A DNA stretch of 64,000 nt from Adiantum capillus-veneris. Taxonomy: Eukaryota; Streptophyta; Polypodiopsida; Polypodiales; Pteridaceae. The notes under the pieces are model-generated. The model was not told the DNA's origin. It made no database searches and saw only the letters and a program-made list of their open reading frames with translations. A program made the position numbers and the translations under genes. Position 1 is the first letter of the stretch. Each line of letters starts with the position of its first letter. Of this stretch, positions 1 through 11,207 are shown piece after piece. The stretch spans positions 43,688,779-43,752,778 of the forward strand of contig CM043970.1 of the NCBI GenBank assembly GCA_014529385.2, written 5' to 3'.

Positions 1-1119
1 GACAATAAAAAGTGATCCATCACGTACATGAAGTATTCTGTCTGGAGCAACGGAACATAGGATGCAACTTGTTTCTGGTACAAGGTTGTTTCGATGTTCA
101 GTAGCATGTGCTCTATTCCGATCTGTGTCGAATCGACGCTTATAGCACATATGAGTGGGATGATCAGATCGTCCACAATATTCACAACAAGAAGAAGAAG
201 AGTCTCTAGATAAACGTGGTTGTTTTGTGGTAATATTGTGTTCTTCATCATATTGACATGCCCAACAATCATCTTCAGTATGGCCATTTTTGTTGCAGTA
301 AGAACATTGCTTATTAGGAAATTTGAGACGAGAGAAAATATTACCGCGACGGCCACCTCTGCGGTTTTCTCGTTGAAATGGACGCCTTCGAGCATAAAAA
401 GCACGTTCCATCTGTTGTGACTCAGTTTCCTCTTGTGAAATCATAGCTGTATCGTGACCAGCATTCCGACGTTCTTGACGTTGAGAGTATCCAATTAAAG
501 ACATGCAAGCTTGGTCGAAATCAAGACCATCTTTATTAGAGAGAATAGTAACAATGTTATCATAAGAAGAGTCCTTCACCGTATCAAGGAGAAGTGTAAT
601 CAGTTGCTTTTGTGGAACAGGATCACCAGCAGCAGCAAGTTGATTAATAATAGATTTTAAAGACTCAATATGTCCCGTCATGGAAGTACCAACTTCATAT
701 TGTAACTTGTTAAGCAACCCTCTCAAATAAAGTATTTCTGTAAGAGATTTCTTCTGAAAGTTTGCAATAAGGTACTTCCATACCTCATGGGAAGTAGGCA
801 GTTCATACATATCAAGCAAAAGGGAATCAGCAAGAGCAGAAAGAATATACCGACGAGCTGCTTTATCACGTCGTTGCCAATCCGTATAGGCAACATTCCA
901 ATCTTCAAATATAGGTCCTTCAGTGATAAGCACGTTATCATTCTCCGTATCAACAGGCTGAGGCGGACAAACACGATTTCCAAGAACAACATCGGAGAGT
1001 TCATCGCCTTCAAGAATTAACAACATCTTTGCTTTCCAGGCTGGAAATCCTTGACCTTGGAAAGGAGGAACGGAACGCTGGCCAGAAGGAAAGCCGTTGA
1101 CGAGAATATTCATAGCCAT
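1..1119 (-). CDS. Copia-1 Gag polyprotein, N-terminal part, open to the window edge
   Basis: This frame has no stop from the ATG at 1117-1119 to base 1 (373 codons). It shows a Copia Gag: a UBN2-like N-terminal half with PAWKAKM and W..L......K near residues 30-130, an arginine-rich linker, then two CX2CX4HX4C zinc knuckles at about residues 272-285 and 312-325. Gag packages element RNA in cytoplasmic virus-like particles. An in-frame ATG about 23 codons upstream (near 1170) is a possible alternative start; I chose 1119 because the sequence after it looks like normal Copia Gag. No lesion is visible, unlike most other coding regions in the window, so this copy could be recent. Protease, integrase and RT would lie beyond the left edge. 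Confidence 0.85.
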   Translation of the reverse strand, partial: MAMNILVNGFPSGQRSVPPFQGQGFPAWKAKMLLILEGDELSDVVLGNRVCPPQPVDTENDNVLITEGPIFEDWNVAYTDWQRRDKAARRYILSALADSLLLDMYELPTSHEVWKYLIANFQKKSLTEILYLRGLLNKLQYEVGTSMTGHIESLKSIINQLAAAGDPVPQKQLITLLLDTVKDSSYDNIVTILSNKDGLDFDQACMSLIGYSQRQERRNAGHDTAMISQEETESQQMERAFYARRRPFQRENRRGGRRGNIFSRLKFPNKQCSYCNKNGHTEDDCWACQYDEEHNITTKQPRLSRDSSSSCCEYCGRSDHPTHMCYKRRFDTDRNRAHATEHRNNLVPETSCILCSVAPDRILHVRDGSLFIV

Positions 1120-1865
1120 ATCTTGTTGCAAGAAGGCGTATAAGATAAGATCGCAGAATCTGCACACCATATATGGTGAAGGCCGCAATTGAGAATGAGA
1201 GAGATATGAGTACTGCGTTCTGTCAACGATAAATGTAAGAAGGATGCTCAAGGAACGTCCACAGATGTGAGAGACGTCACCCAAAAAAGGCAGGGTAAAG
1301 GAGACAATAATAAACGAGTCCTCAAAACAGAGTGTCGTGAGATGCAAGATTGACGGCCACAATACGTATAGCAAAAAGCTAAATCTTCTCGAAAAAGTTA
1401 ACGCCAAAATAAGAAAAACGATCGCGGACGCTTCACGAAGAAGTAGGACGAAGAAAGCTGCATCAAGCTCTATTGCAGTAAAAACAACATAACTTTCTGT
1501 TGCGAACTCCGATTGACGCAAACCTACAACTCAAATCGAAGAGCTCGAGGAGACGAACAAGTTTTGGATGAGGAGAGCCATTGCGCTACACTCCATTGCG
1601 CTTTTCCCGTTTCTCCAAATTTTGAGCAGAACAGCAAGAAAAATTGAGATGAAGTTCAGGGTGTCATTAACAAGAAAACATAATCAACGATTAGATTGAT
1701 TAGAAATAAACGCCACATAAAACACTAATCATATTCTTCTTAACACAAAACAACCACAGTTAACAAGAATCAACGCTCAAAAATAAAATTTGTAACAATT
1801 TTGAATCTTACATGCGAATCGCATACACATACTGTTGTCACCATGAATTGAATCGGTGCGTGATC

Positions 1866-1883
1866 GTTACCGCTCTGATACCA
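1866..1883 (-). other. Primer-binding site of Copia-1 (tRNA-iMet)
   Basis: Minus strand reads TGGTATCAGAGCGGTAAC, the complement of a plant initiator-Met tRNA 3' end. It starts immediately after the LTR terminal CA, and minus-strand DNA synthesis would be primed here. Confidence 0.9.
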
Positions 1884-2028
1884 TGTTGAGATGTAGAGAG
1901 AAAGAGAGAGAGAGACGAGACAAGAGACACACCATATACACTCCCAAAGACTGATTCATATTGAGGACAAGATACAAATATAGAGGTGAGACCAAGTTCA
2001 GTACAGTGAGCCATATATAGCTCCAACA
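1884..2028 (-). repeat. Copia-1 5' LTR (145 bp)
   Basis: Bounded by TGTTG...CAACA. Plus-strand start TGTTGAGATG at 1884 and end CTCCAACA at 2028. It contains a (GA)-rich stretch and a TATATA-like stretch near 2015. The boundary is fixed on one side by the PBS; the other side rests on the inverted TGTTG/CAACA ends only. Confidence 0.75.
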
Positions 2029-2508
2029 TACTCAAAGCTGTGCTTCAAATTGAGATCATTTCCTATTGAAGCCTTCCTTGATTTTGGTCTTCACACTAAG
2101 CATTGGCCTTTGGATAGCCAAAGTTTGCTAAAGAAAAACCTTGGCATGCCCAACCTTGCTAGGTTTTTATGCCTTTGACAAGCCATGCTTGTATGAAAAT
2201 TTGAGAACAAGCAATACCTATCATAATTTTAAGAGTACCTATACTCATTGTCATTGAGGTCTTCATGGTTTCCTGTTGTGACTTCTTTGGAATAATGGAA
2301 TGCATGAACTCAAGCCTCTTCCTTATTGAACAACCCATGGAGGGATCAAGAATTAGATTCATTTTAATCAGTGTGCTCTCTTAGAAATACACATTTATTG
2401 GAGGTAGATTCAATCTCCTCCATGGTGGCTCCCACTACAGACACATTGGCTTGTCCTACAAAAAACAATAATGAATAATAAACTAAACATTCTACTAGTT
2501 GAATGACC
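2029..2508. other. No gene recognised
   Basis: AT-rich DNA directly outside the Copia-1 LTR. I see no coding frame, terminal repeat or RNA gene here. Confidence 0.5.
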
Positions 2509-4600
2509 TCATATTAAGTAATCAAGCCACGAAGGGCAATGATCTCTCTCCCAATAAATGACTCCTCTATTGACCATCCAAGACAAAAACATAGAATCAA
2601 TCCCTGAAGGATCTTTCCAATCCTCAATCCTCTCTGGCATAACCTCTAAAGAGTGATCATCAAAGAATTTCACCAACCATTTACTTTTAATAACTGAACA
2701 CCAACCAACTTGGGTAAAAAATCTAAAGATTCTTTTGACAACATAAGACAGATACACCATCATATAATCAACATTTATCACCTACAAAGGAGCCTCTTTG
2801 AGGACTCCAAGAGCTCTGGGACCTTGTCATATGCTTCTTTGGTATTCATTTTTTCCCATAGATCAGGGAAATTGAAGTCCAAATGTTCTCTCTATTGATG
2901 AGAGAACCAAGTCTCGAAGTCGTTAGGAATAAACTTTCCCTTCAACTTGAAGCATTGCTTTAACAAATTTCCCCAGTACCACTCCTTTCTCAAGTACATT
3001 CTAAACTTTTGTGCGCTACGATACCTTTCGCTGACAGGATCATCTCTTTTGCATGTCAAAATAGATTGAAAAACATCTCGTTTTCTAAATTCAATATATG
3101 CAATATAAACAATAAGTCTCATTTCCAAAATGTTTCCATAATCTTACAACTTCGCTTAAAACTTTTCTTGCCGCTCGGGTGTAATCTTAGTTGTGGCTAA
3201 TGAGTGAACTTTATCCTTGGTTAGAGCAATCATATCTTTCTCTTTTACCCAGCTATAGCTAATTAAAACAAAAGAGAGAAGATTCCAACCCCATTTACTG
3301 GATTTGCAATTGATAACATCTTCAAAAGAGAAGCCAAAGTGCATGTTAGAAAGAAAAACTTAGTCATTTAAAGCAATTTAGTTATCTTTAGAGTATAAAT
3401 AAGTTAATAGATAAGGAGGTTACAAAAATATACGTACTTTGTAAGCCCTTTCGTTGAAAACTTTTTTGGTTCTACTCAGATCAAGGGTTCCCTTATGTTG
3501 TGCAGACAAAGAAGGATCATTTATGTCTGCAATATTTTTCATTATAGTAGCATCAAACTCTCACTAAGTACAAGGTAACTTAATATTAATAAGAAGAATA
3601 TTAAGAATTTGAGAGTCAAGACACAACAAAGAAGAGCAAACAATGATATCCAACACAAGAAAAGAATATACTAACCTTCCAAAAAAGTATTGCTAAAAGA
3701 ATAGTTGGTGCATTGTACCATGTACCCTTATCTGCCTTTCTTCCACAAGCCAATTCTACTTCTATCCAATGCAACCAGTATCTTGGAAAATCCTTCAAAA
3801 GAGACTCTTTACTAGCGGTAGTAAGCTTTTGAAATAGAAATAGTTATTGGCCACAGTTGGTACAAATGGTTGTGCGACCAATTCTTCAAAAGCATTCAAA
3901 ATCAAAGAAGTAAATGCATAAGAGAAACATATCTCTATTGTTCATAAAAAACAACTCAATACTCACTCATTTTGAGTCCTTAAAGCAAGCATGAGCTCTC
4001 CCTCTACTCCTCCATTCATGTTGACAAATCGGCACTTGAAAGAGCAATGCCTCTATTTTATCATTGAGTACTCTAAGCATTCAAAGACTAGTGTAAGGTA
4101 AACCCACCTTTATAATAATTATGGAAGAAATATACTTTATAAAGAAAAGATTTACGTGACTTGATCATGCTCATCCAAGTCTTCAGGCGATGGCTGCCAT
4201 CCCAAACACATAATTTTTGCCACAAAGATCTTCCCATTCAGGAGGCAAGGCTCTCTCAATGTCAAATTTGGCCCCACTCTAATTTGCTATTTTTTGTGAC
4301 AGGTTGTTCATCATACCCAGCCCTCCTGAAGGAGAAAATGAAAGGTGCTCCAAGAACACTATATCCTAGGGTCTCAAATCTTCTTACAAGGCCCTCGGTA
4401 CCAAGCGCGACTACTCCTATGGATTTAGTTTCCATCGATATACAAAGGGGTATACGTGGAGGGTCTTGAGATCTATTCACTATGAAGTCCTCAATTATCT
4501 GCTCTCTGATACACCCTTGAACATCCTTGCCAAAAGTTGTGGGATAGTCTAAGGGTTTAGGTATGATTGTTGTAGCCTCAAAAGTACGTACCTACAGGAT
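2509..4600 (-). pseudogene. Broken coding-like region of unknown identity
   Basis: Several minus-strand frames contain protein-like stretches separated by AT-rich spacers: 4262-4560 (an acidic/basic mixed segment that shifts frame near 4262 into ...ERALPPEWEDLCGK), 3616-3798 (ELACGRKADKGTWYNAPT), 2892-3128 and 2509-2781 (SKWLVKFFDDHSLEVMPE). They run in the same direction and could be exons or an uninterrupted gene cut by decay. I do not recognise the family. The composition (W, charged residues, few low-complexity runs) is more protein-like than the surroundings, but the frames are short and no start, stop or splice pattern can be assigned with confidence. It could be an old retroelement polyprotein, a captured host gene or chance. 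Confidence 0.25.
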
Positions 4601-4929
4601 GATCAATATTTGGACTACCCATACCTAAAGGAAGGGATTGTATTGGTGCATTGATCTCATTCTACTGCTAGAAAACAATGATGAAAGTAGAAGAGAATTA
4701 CTAAATGACTTTTGAGAATAACATTGAAATGAAAAAAATCTCTAAAAACTATACCTCTTTTGTGCTTGCCCCTCTTAACCATCCTTGATCTTGAGGAAGC
4801 CCTTTCCATTTCTTTGTACAGAAAATAAACATCAGCAAAAAAAGAATCAATAAAATCTCACAGTTGCAAATCACTATTTTAAAATCACTAGTTGAAAAAC
4901 AAATTTCATTTCGAAAGACATGTTTATTA
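4601..4929. other. No gene recognised
   Basis: AT-rich spacer between the broken coding-like region and the degenerate repeat block. Nothing identifiable. Confidence 0.4.
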
Positions 4930-5760
4930 ATATGTTTAGCTTTGCACTCTCCTAAGTAAATGCTTGAAAAAAATATGAATTATAAAAATTATTTTCAGGA
5001 GTGTGTTTGATTTAGCCCAATCACTATAGACCAAAGAGTGTAAGTGTTTTTGAAGAAAAGGCCTTGTTCACTCCACTAAAGCATCAATTTAGAAAATAAT
5101 TTTCGCATAAAAGTGTACTCTCATATATAAATGTTTCAAAAAAAGCTAAGGACATCCACTAGGAAATATGTAAGATAGCACGTGTGAACAAAATAAGGGA
5201 TTTATCATTAGGTACATTTACAAAAAAATGTACTTACAAAAAGGGTTTTTTAATCGAGAAAGTGAAAGTTTTTATACATAAGGGCTAAGGTTTTTTACAA
5301 AAATGCATACAAAAAGGATACATATAATACTTGAAAATATACATGTAAGCGATTATTTAAATACCTCTTGCTCGCATGTACTATATGCAATATTTACATG
5401 GTGGAGTTCTCGAGAAAAGAAGTTGAATTTTGTATAATATCCAACTCCTTTTAAAAAAACAACATGCACTCTCTTAAATAGATGTGTAAAAAAAGCATGA
5501 AATTTAGAAAATATTTTTCACATTGAAATGTAAATGTGCATTCTGTTAAGTAAATGTTTTCAAAAAGCTTGAAATTTGCATAATATTTTACTCGCTAAAA
5601 GAGAAACGTGCACACTCCTAAATAGATGTGTCAAAAATAACATCAATTTAAACAATATTTCTCATGAAAAAATAAACAACATTTTGAAAAATATTTTTCA
5701 CATTGAAATAATAGTGTGCACTTTGCTACGTAAATGTTTAGTAAAAAAAGACAAACTTAG
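4930..5760. repeat. Degenerate AT-rich tandem-like repeats
   Basis: A theme built from 'GTGCACTCTCCTAAATAGATG', 'AAAAAGC(A/T)TGAAATTT' and 'ATATTTTTCACATTGAAAT' recurs with drift, for example at 5465-5535, 5540-5600, 5610-5680 and 5690-5745. Spacing is roughly 60 or 120 bases. Copies are too diverged for a clean unit boundary by eye. Confidence 0.45.
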
Positions 5761-6185
5761 GAATAATGGAAAAAATTCAAGTCCCATTTTTTGAAAAATG
5801 GTTCATCTAATTGGAGGTATTTTGGCAATATACAAGAGCCAACCATGTAATAGGATCCTCTACTTAGTGTAACTAAATTATCCTCTTGTTATGCATAGAA
5901 AGAAACTTCTAGTACATTTTGGAATCATTTTACCAATATTCTTCATTGCTACATGAAAAATAGCTTTAATTCAGTCAAAACTTGACATGCTAAAGTTTGA
6001 CTACTCACAAGTAAGGGGTCTTTTGAAATAACAAAGGATATCATTCTCCTATTTTAGGGGTCAAAATATGGAAAATGCAAGTCCTTCACCTTTAGAAGTT
6101 TGCAAATGAGCTCCATTTTTCTTGCAAACTGGTATGAATTTTGAGCCTTAATAGAAAGATATTATTTAAAGAATCATCTAAAGCC
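5761..6185. other. No gene recognised
   Basis: AT-rich unique-looking DNA with no convincing reading frame or repeat boundary. Confidence 0.4.
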
Positions 6186-6558
6186 CTAAGAAAAAGCCTC
6201 CCAATCATTCAAGTATGTGATGGGCATGAGGCAAGCTCCCCCCTCATTTACATACATAATGAGCATGAGGTCTGAACTTAAGTTTGAGCCTCCATGTTTG
6301 TTGATAGGCACATATCCGGCAAGCCTCCATGGTTCCCTCTCATTTACATATATAACGAGCAGGAACAAGCATGGAAGCTCCATGCTTTCCCCTCATTTGC
6401 ATAAATAATGAGCATGAACGTGCATGCAAGCTCGAACTTAAGTTCGAGCCTTCATGCTTGCTAATAGGTTTAGATCCGATATGTCTCCATGCTTTCGAAT
6501 AGGTTTAGCTCCAATAGGCCCCCTCATTTACATACACAATGAGCATGAACAAGCATGG

Positions 6559-6560
<2 letters not shown>
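6186..6560. repeat. Imperfect tandem block with AATGAGCATGA motifs
   Basis: The phrase CCCCTCATTTACATACATAATGAGCATGA recurs in drifting form near 6240, 6340, 6395 and 6525, together with AAGCATGGAGGCT-like and GAACTTAAGTT-like pieces. The repeat length is about 90-150 bases and irregular. A perfect 20-bp palindrome sits inside at 6430-6449. Reading frames across it are by-products of the repeat. Confidence 0.55.
6430..6449. repeat. Perfect 20-bp palindrome
   Basis: GCTCGAACTTAAGTTCGAGC is its own reverse complement. A diverged relative (GAACTTAAGTTTGAGCC) lies at about 6275-6291, so it belongs to the surrounding repeat theme. Confidence 0.8.

Positions 6561-6626
<66 letters not shown>
6561..6626. 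repeat. (TC)33 microsatellite
   Basis: Uninterrupted TC dinucleotides over 66 bases at the end of the imperfect tandem block. Confidence 0.98.
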
Positions 6627-6629
<3 letters not shown>

Positions 6630-8150
6630 AGAAGCTCTTTGTTTCTATATTACATTTTGTTACAAGTTTACATCATTATGATAAATTCCATCATCTTAAC
6701 TTGCTAGTGAACAAGCTGTGCTACAAATCTTCCATTAGTTTGTCTCTGATCATAGATCAAGGCAAAGTGTAAAGTTGTGGAAAGTATACGAATCAAATAA
6801 TTCACAAAGGATAACATCCATACTCCAAGAGAAGCGGTACATAGTTCCAGACCTCCAAAGAGCAAAGTATGTTTGGGAATTTTGACCTTCCATTGCATCA
6901 TACATACATCATATAAACATAACCACTATGAATTTATAATTTGACAATTCCAGAATAAGAGCCTAATAGATTAAAGTTGACAACATCTGGGGCATTTCCC
7001 ATCAACTTTCCTTTTGTTGCTGGCCATTAGCTCACATATGGGGAGGGCCCCTATCATGATCCTTAACAAGAAAACTTGATGCTTTAATCTCACCATACAT
7101 CAAATAACGTTTTTAACCACCAACTTTGAGAGTAACTAAATTGCCAAATCTTTGTGCATCTCAACTGTATATGAGGCTGTGAGATCAAATGTAGATGTAG
7201 AGCCTTTCGGTTGAAGATGACCACCAATTTGTTACAGTTTCTGACAGTGTTCAATCCCTAAATATTTGAGTGACATCATGATTTCATTTATTCCATACAA
7301 ATATATCCCACAAACCCCATGAAAGTACACCACACATTTAATCATCAATTCCTACATAAATCTTTTCAAGGATGTATCAGAAACAAACACATGCTTCAGT
7401 AGATTTGCACTCCTAGCTAGCTTATGTATTTTCAGATTAAGGATTCCCAAGTAGTATCACGCCAGCCAGTCTATAGTGGATGAACCCAAAAAAGACTTTA
7501 GTAATTTAGATTTGAAACTCATTAGAGTATTTTTAGACCAGTCCAACAAGGACAAGCTAGAAGTAAAGAAAATAGGGAATCAAGGCATCATGCACAATCC
7601 TTAACCTAACATGAATGGGGCATTAAATACAATGGTAGGAGGCCATTTTTCTTTGAATTCTTTCCTCTACCCATTGAGTGAGTTGTTTAGTAGATATATG
7701 TTCTCCTAAAGGGTAACTGGGGTGCCTTAAAAAAGTTCCTCTAGGGATTCGTGTATTTTGCCATAACAGGTTATGAAGATGATCTATAAATACATCAAAC
7801 ACCTAAGAATAACAGAAATTCAAATCTAAGTGCACATTGTAGCTGTTAATGGCTACCGTTGTGCCCACCTTAACATGAGTCTGGCTAGTCAAGGTCCCAC
7901 CCTACCTAGTAGCTATTCCTCTCCAGATAGTGAGCACCATGATAGATGGAGTCATGGAGGTTCTTGTTGGGATGCTATTTTTGATATTGGGGGGGGCGAG
8001 GTCATCAATTATAGAATATACCACTCCAACTACAGATGATGAGGATTGTGACACACACTAAGGTCAAATATTATGGTGAGGTCAACTCTAGCACAACGAT
8101 GAGTAGGACACAGTTTGGCGCCACTTAAAATTCCTATACACTCAACGTAT
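6627..8150. other. No gene recognised
   Basis: Mostly AT-rich unique-looking sequence. I find no conserved motif, terminal inverted repeat or credible frame. Confidence 0.4.
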
Positions 8151-8296
8151 TGTTAAGCTTGTATGTAAGGCTACTCTAAATATAGCCCTAGGCCCCTCTT
8201 ATATATACCATCATATGTGCATATTCTACCCGGTTTCTTGTGTTGAACTCTCTACGCATCGTCTCTCTGTCCTTCTCTTTCTATGTCTCATCAACA
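8151..8296 (+). repeat. Short LTR remnant (146 bp), plus orientation
   Basis: Starts TGTTAAGCTT at 8151, has TATATATACC near 8200, and ends CATCAACA at 8296, directly followed by TGGTATCAGAGC. Length and layout match the 145-bp Copia-1 LTR. I find no second LTR, so it is a remnant or one end of a deleted element. Confidence 0.65.
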
Positions 8297-8308
8297 TGGT
8301 ATCAGAGC
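8297..8308 (+). other. tRNA-iMet primer-binding site
   Basis: TGGTATCAGAGC immediately after the CAACA end of the short LTR remnant. Confidence 0.75.
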
Positions 8309-8325
8309 GTGGTTGCTGCTTTTTT

Positions 8326-8400
8326 GGGGTTGCACTCTCTATGTATCGTCTCTCTCTCCTTCTCTTTCTTTATCTCATCAACATGGTATCAAAGTGTGGT
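8326..8400 (+). repeat. Local duplication of the LTR/PBS junction
   Basis: CACTCTCTATGTATCGTCTC...CATCAACA followed by TGGTATCAAAG repeats the bases around 8240-8310 with a period of about 85. The second PBS copy has an A in place of G at position 9. Confidence 0.7.
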
Positions 8401-10034
8401 TGATGTTTCTTCACAAAAATAGTGTGTTTGTTGCCTCCCATGGCTGTGTGCAGCATGCAATACACATCTGCAAGTCATCAAAACTTAAGATCGACATACC
8501 TTTTCTCTAGAAACTCAGATTTTAGAATTTTTAGAGATGTTGCAATATTTTGGGGTGTTTTAAAGATGTTGGTCATGACAAATTTGTCAAATTTTGCACC
8601 AGAAGTGACTCACAAATAAATTGGTAACTATTTTCAATACTTTATTGATTGAAATCATAAAAAGGTAAGATATTTTATGTTTCTGAATCCATTCACGTTC
8701 ATCTTCTTGTGATGAATCTTTAAACTACTTTTCATGATCAAGAGTTAGTTATATTGAAATTACATTGTATTCAGTTCGATTGACATATTGATATGTATTT
8801 TCTTATTTCATGATTTTTAAATTATCTTTTCATGCATCATATGCAATTTTGTTTGAAAATATATCAAGATTTAAGTATAGTGAATTTACATCATTTTCAA
8901 TTCAGTTTAAAAACTCAAAGAAGTAAATAACTTGATTGATTTCCATATTTGCTTTTTATATGTATCAAAATATAGGTATCAAATATATTTTGATGCATGT
9001 GCATCGAGTTAGAACAAAGTCACATAATTTCTGTTATATTGAAATATTGATGTTGTTATATCAAAGTGTTATTTTTCAATGTTAAATACGTACGATTTTG
9101 ATCATTTATTTAATAATCTTTAGTCACGACATTAAAGCTTATGCTTTGACAATTCATATAATTTCTCTTCTTTGTGAATGTCAACAATTATTCTTTTGAT
9201 TATTTATCAAAGAGTTATATTTTGAAAATCTAATTTCTTCTTTTATTGTAGACATCAAATCGTTACAAATTTAAGATTTATGGTTTTTACTCATGATGAG
9301 TTCTTATGAAATGGTTTGTTATATTTGGGATTGTGATTATGAAGTTGTTTAATGTGTCACGATGCATTTTCATAATGATTACAAATTTTTTGTATTGATT
9401 GTTTATCATTGAGATGATTAATTTTTCATGGAGTTGTTCCATAATGTCATGATATGTTTCTATGATGATTATCTAGAAGTTGTTTCTACTAATCATTTCA
9501 TACTGAGATTATAATTTCTTTGTGGAGTTGTTCCATGATGCCTTGATGCATTTTCATTGTCATTGAGATGATTCTTCATTCATGGCATTGGCCAATCTAG
9601 TTTTATGCCAACCAGCGGCCACCTAGACCATTACGCACGGCCGTGTGCTGCCCACATTTGTGAAGCCATCCTCTCTGCGCATGGGTGTTCCACTTTACCT
9701 TATACTCTCTGCGACCATGCCTCCTATGCCACAAAAATATGTTGGCAAATGCACTTGTGACCAGCGAACATCCTCTGCACCATGATAGTTGGTGTTGCCA
9801 CACACATGGTTTACGCTCGGGGGGTTCACCATTCAATACCCCCCTATATAACATGCTTTTGCAAGGTATTAAAGAAACCCCTCTTCTGACATTTCTTAAT
9901 GAATAAAATGATCCCTTATTTGAGAACTTTTTTGCAAAATTGAATATAAAACCCCGTTATTTTAATGTATCTCTCTTAAATTGGTAAATTTTTTGGTATT
10001 TTAAAACCCCTCTTATCTAACTCACCTTATACGT
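8401..10034. other. No gene recognised
   Basis: Very AT-rich to about 9590, then a more GC-rich 250 bases (9603-9855) with frames on both strands but no recognisable domain. The segment abuts the Tat element and supplies its left target-site bases (ACGT at 10031-10034). Confidence 0.4.
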
Positions 10035-11179
10035 TGTGAGCGGGATGGAAACACACACAACGCCTCTATAATGACCCGACACACACTCTTGGGATGATAC
10101 ACACACACACACTATGGGGCACCACTCGGATTACACAGCCAGCCTGGCCGAGACAGGAAACACACAGACGGAGTGAGAAGAGAGAGATTTCCCACTTGCC
10201 CACTCAACACTCACACATACACACTCACACATACACTCTCAATTCAGCTCAAAGGAGGCAAATTGCTGTTTTTTAGACTCAATGAAGCTCATCCCAACAC
10301 CAAGGGGGCAAATAGTTTACACAGTATTGAGGAAATACACTAGATACAACCACAAAGTTAAGCAGAGGCCTCACTCACTAGAGAAGATTACACAAAAAAA
10401 CAGCAGAAAATTTGTGAGGAATTTGGCAAAATAGACAACGCCATTGCATCCGGAACGCCCAAAAACCCCACCCTACAATGTCACAGTGCTCAAATCCGAC
10501 CTCGGATAAGCAGTTTAGGGCCACAAAATGCTCCAAAAACAGCAAAAACACACTTGCGGCTGTTCCTCCTCTCTTCTCCACGTTTTTTTCTGGTCTTCTC
10601 TCAGTTTTTTCAGTTCCCACACTTAGATTTATTAGTTGGGCACCCGTGGCCTTTTAGATGACCTCAAACGGACCCCGAACAAGCCAAAAACTGACCTCGC
10701 AATGCATAGTTGTCACCTTTTTGCATCATCCGCACACCTGGCACTCAGTTTTTCCAAATAATGCATCCCGCAACCACGTGAAGTGGCCCCAAAAATTGGT
10801 CCTCATGATGACCTTTCTACATAAGTATCACAAGAAAACACCCACGTCGTGTCCATACTTCTCCGCGTGCAAGTATTGACCCCGTTCGACCTCCTGACGC
10901 CACTCGATGCCATCTGACGTACCTGTTTACCTCATGTCGTCGGCCCGCGGATAGCTTCCTCGAGAAGTTTTACACGCTACCAACTCCTCCTTATTGTAGA
11001 AAAAACACAGTGGTACTGGTAATAGTGAAAATCGATGCACTATGTACACTATGTCCTACCTGTACACATGTGGGCCCCACGTAACCACCTAGCTCTAAAA
11101 AATGGGCAATTCTTTATTTGATGCACCATGCATGTATATGTACATATGCGCAATCCCTTGCTCCAAAAAACTCCTGACA
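10035..11179 (-). repeat. Tat element 3' LTR (1145 bp)
   Basis: Plus strand TGTGAGCGGG...CTCCTGACA. Aligns along its whole length with 30449-31590. Contains (AC)-rich microsatellite stretches near 10094-10130 and 10210-10240. Confidence 0.9.
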
Positions 11180-11207
11180 TAATTTGCCCATCCCCTAGCC
11201 TACTAGA

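Larger units (their letters stand above)
1..2028 (-). mobile_element. Copia-1: Ty1/Copia LTR retrotransposon, 5' part, runs off left edge
   Basis: Reading on the minus strand, the order is a 145-bp LTR (1884-2028), an initiator-Met-tRNA PBS directly abutting it (1866-1883), a leader of about 750 bases (1120-1865) in which I see no gene, and an open Gag reading frame that leaves the window at base 1. The pol domains and second LTR lie outside, so the target-site duplication cannot be tested; the five bases outside the LTR are TACTC. The short LTR and direct LTR/PBS abutment also occur in the LARD elements near 41.5 kb and 52.5 kb and in the remnant at 8.15 kb, so this lineage may be the autonomous relative of those. 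That last point is inference. Confidence 0.85.

Noticed and set aside
1866-1883. tRNA gene pieces at the many TGGTATCAGAGC sites
   Set aside because: Each lies next to an LTR end and is a primer-binding site; no tRNA cloverleaf surrounds it.
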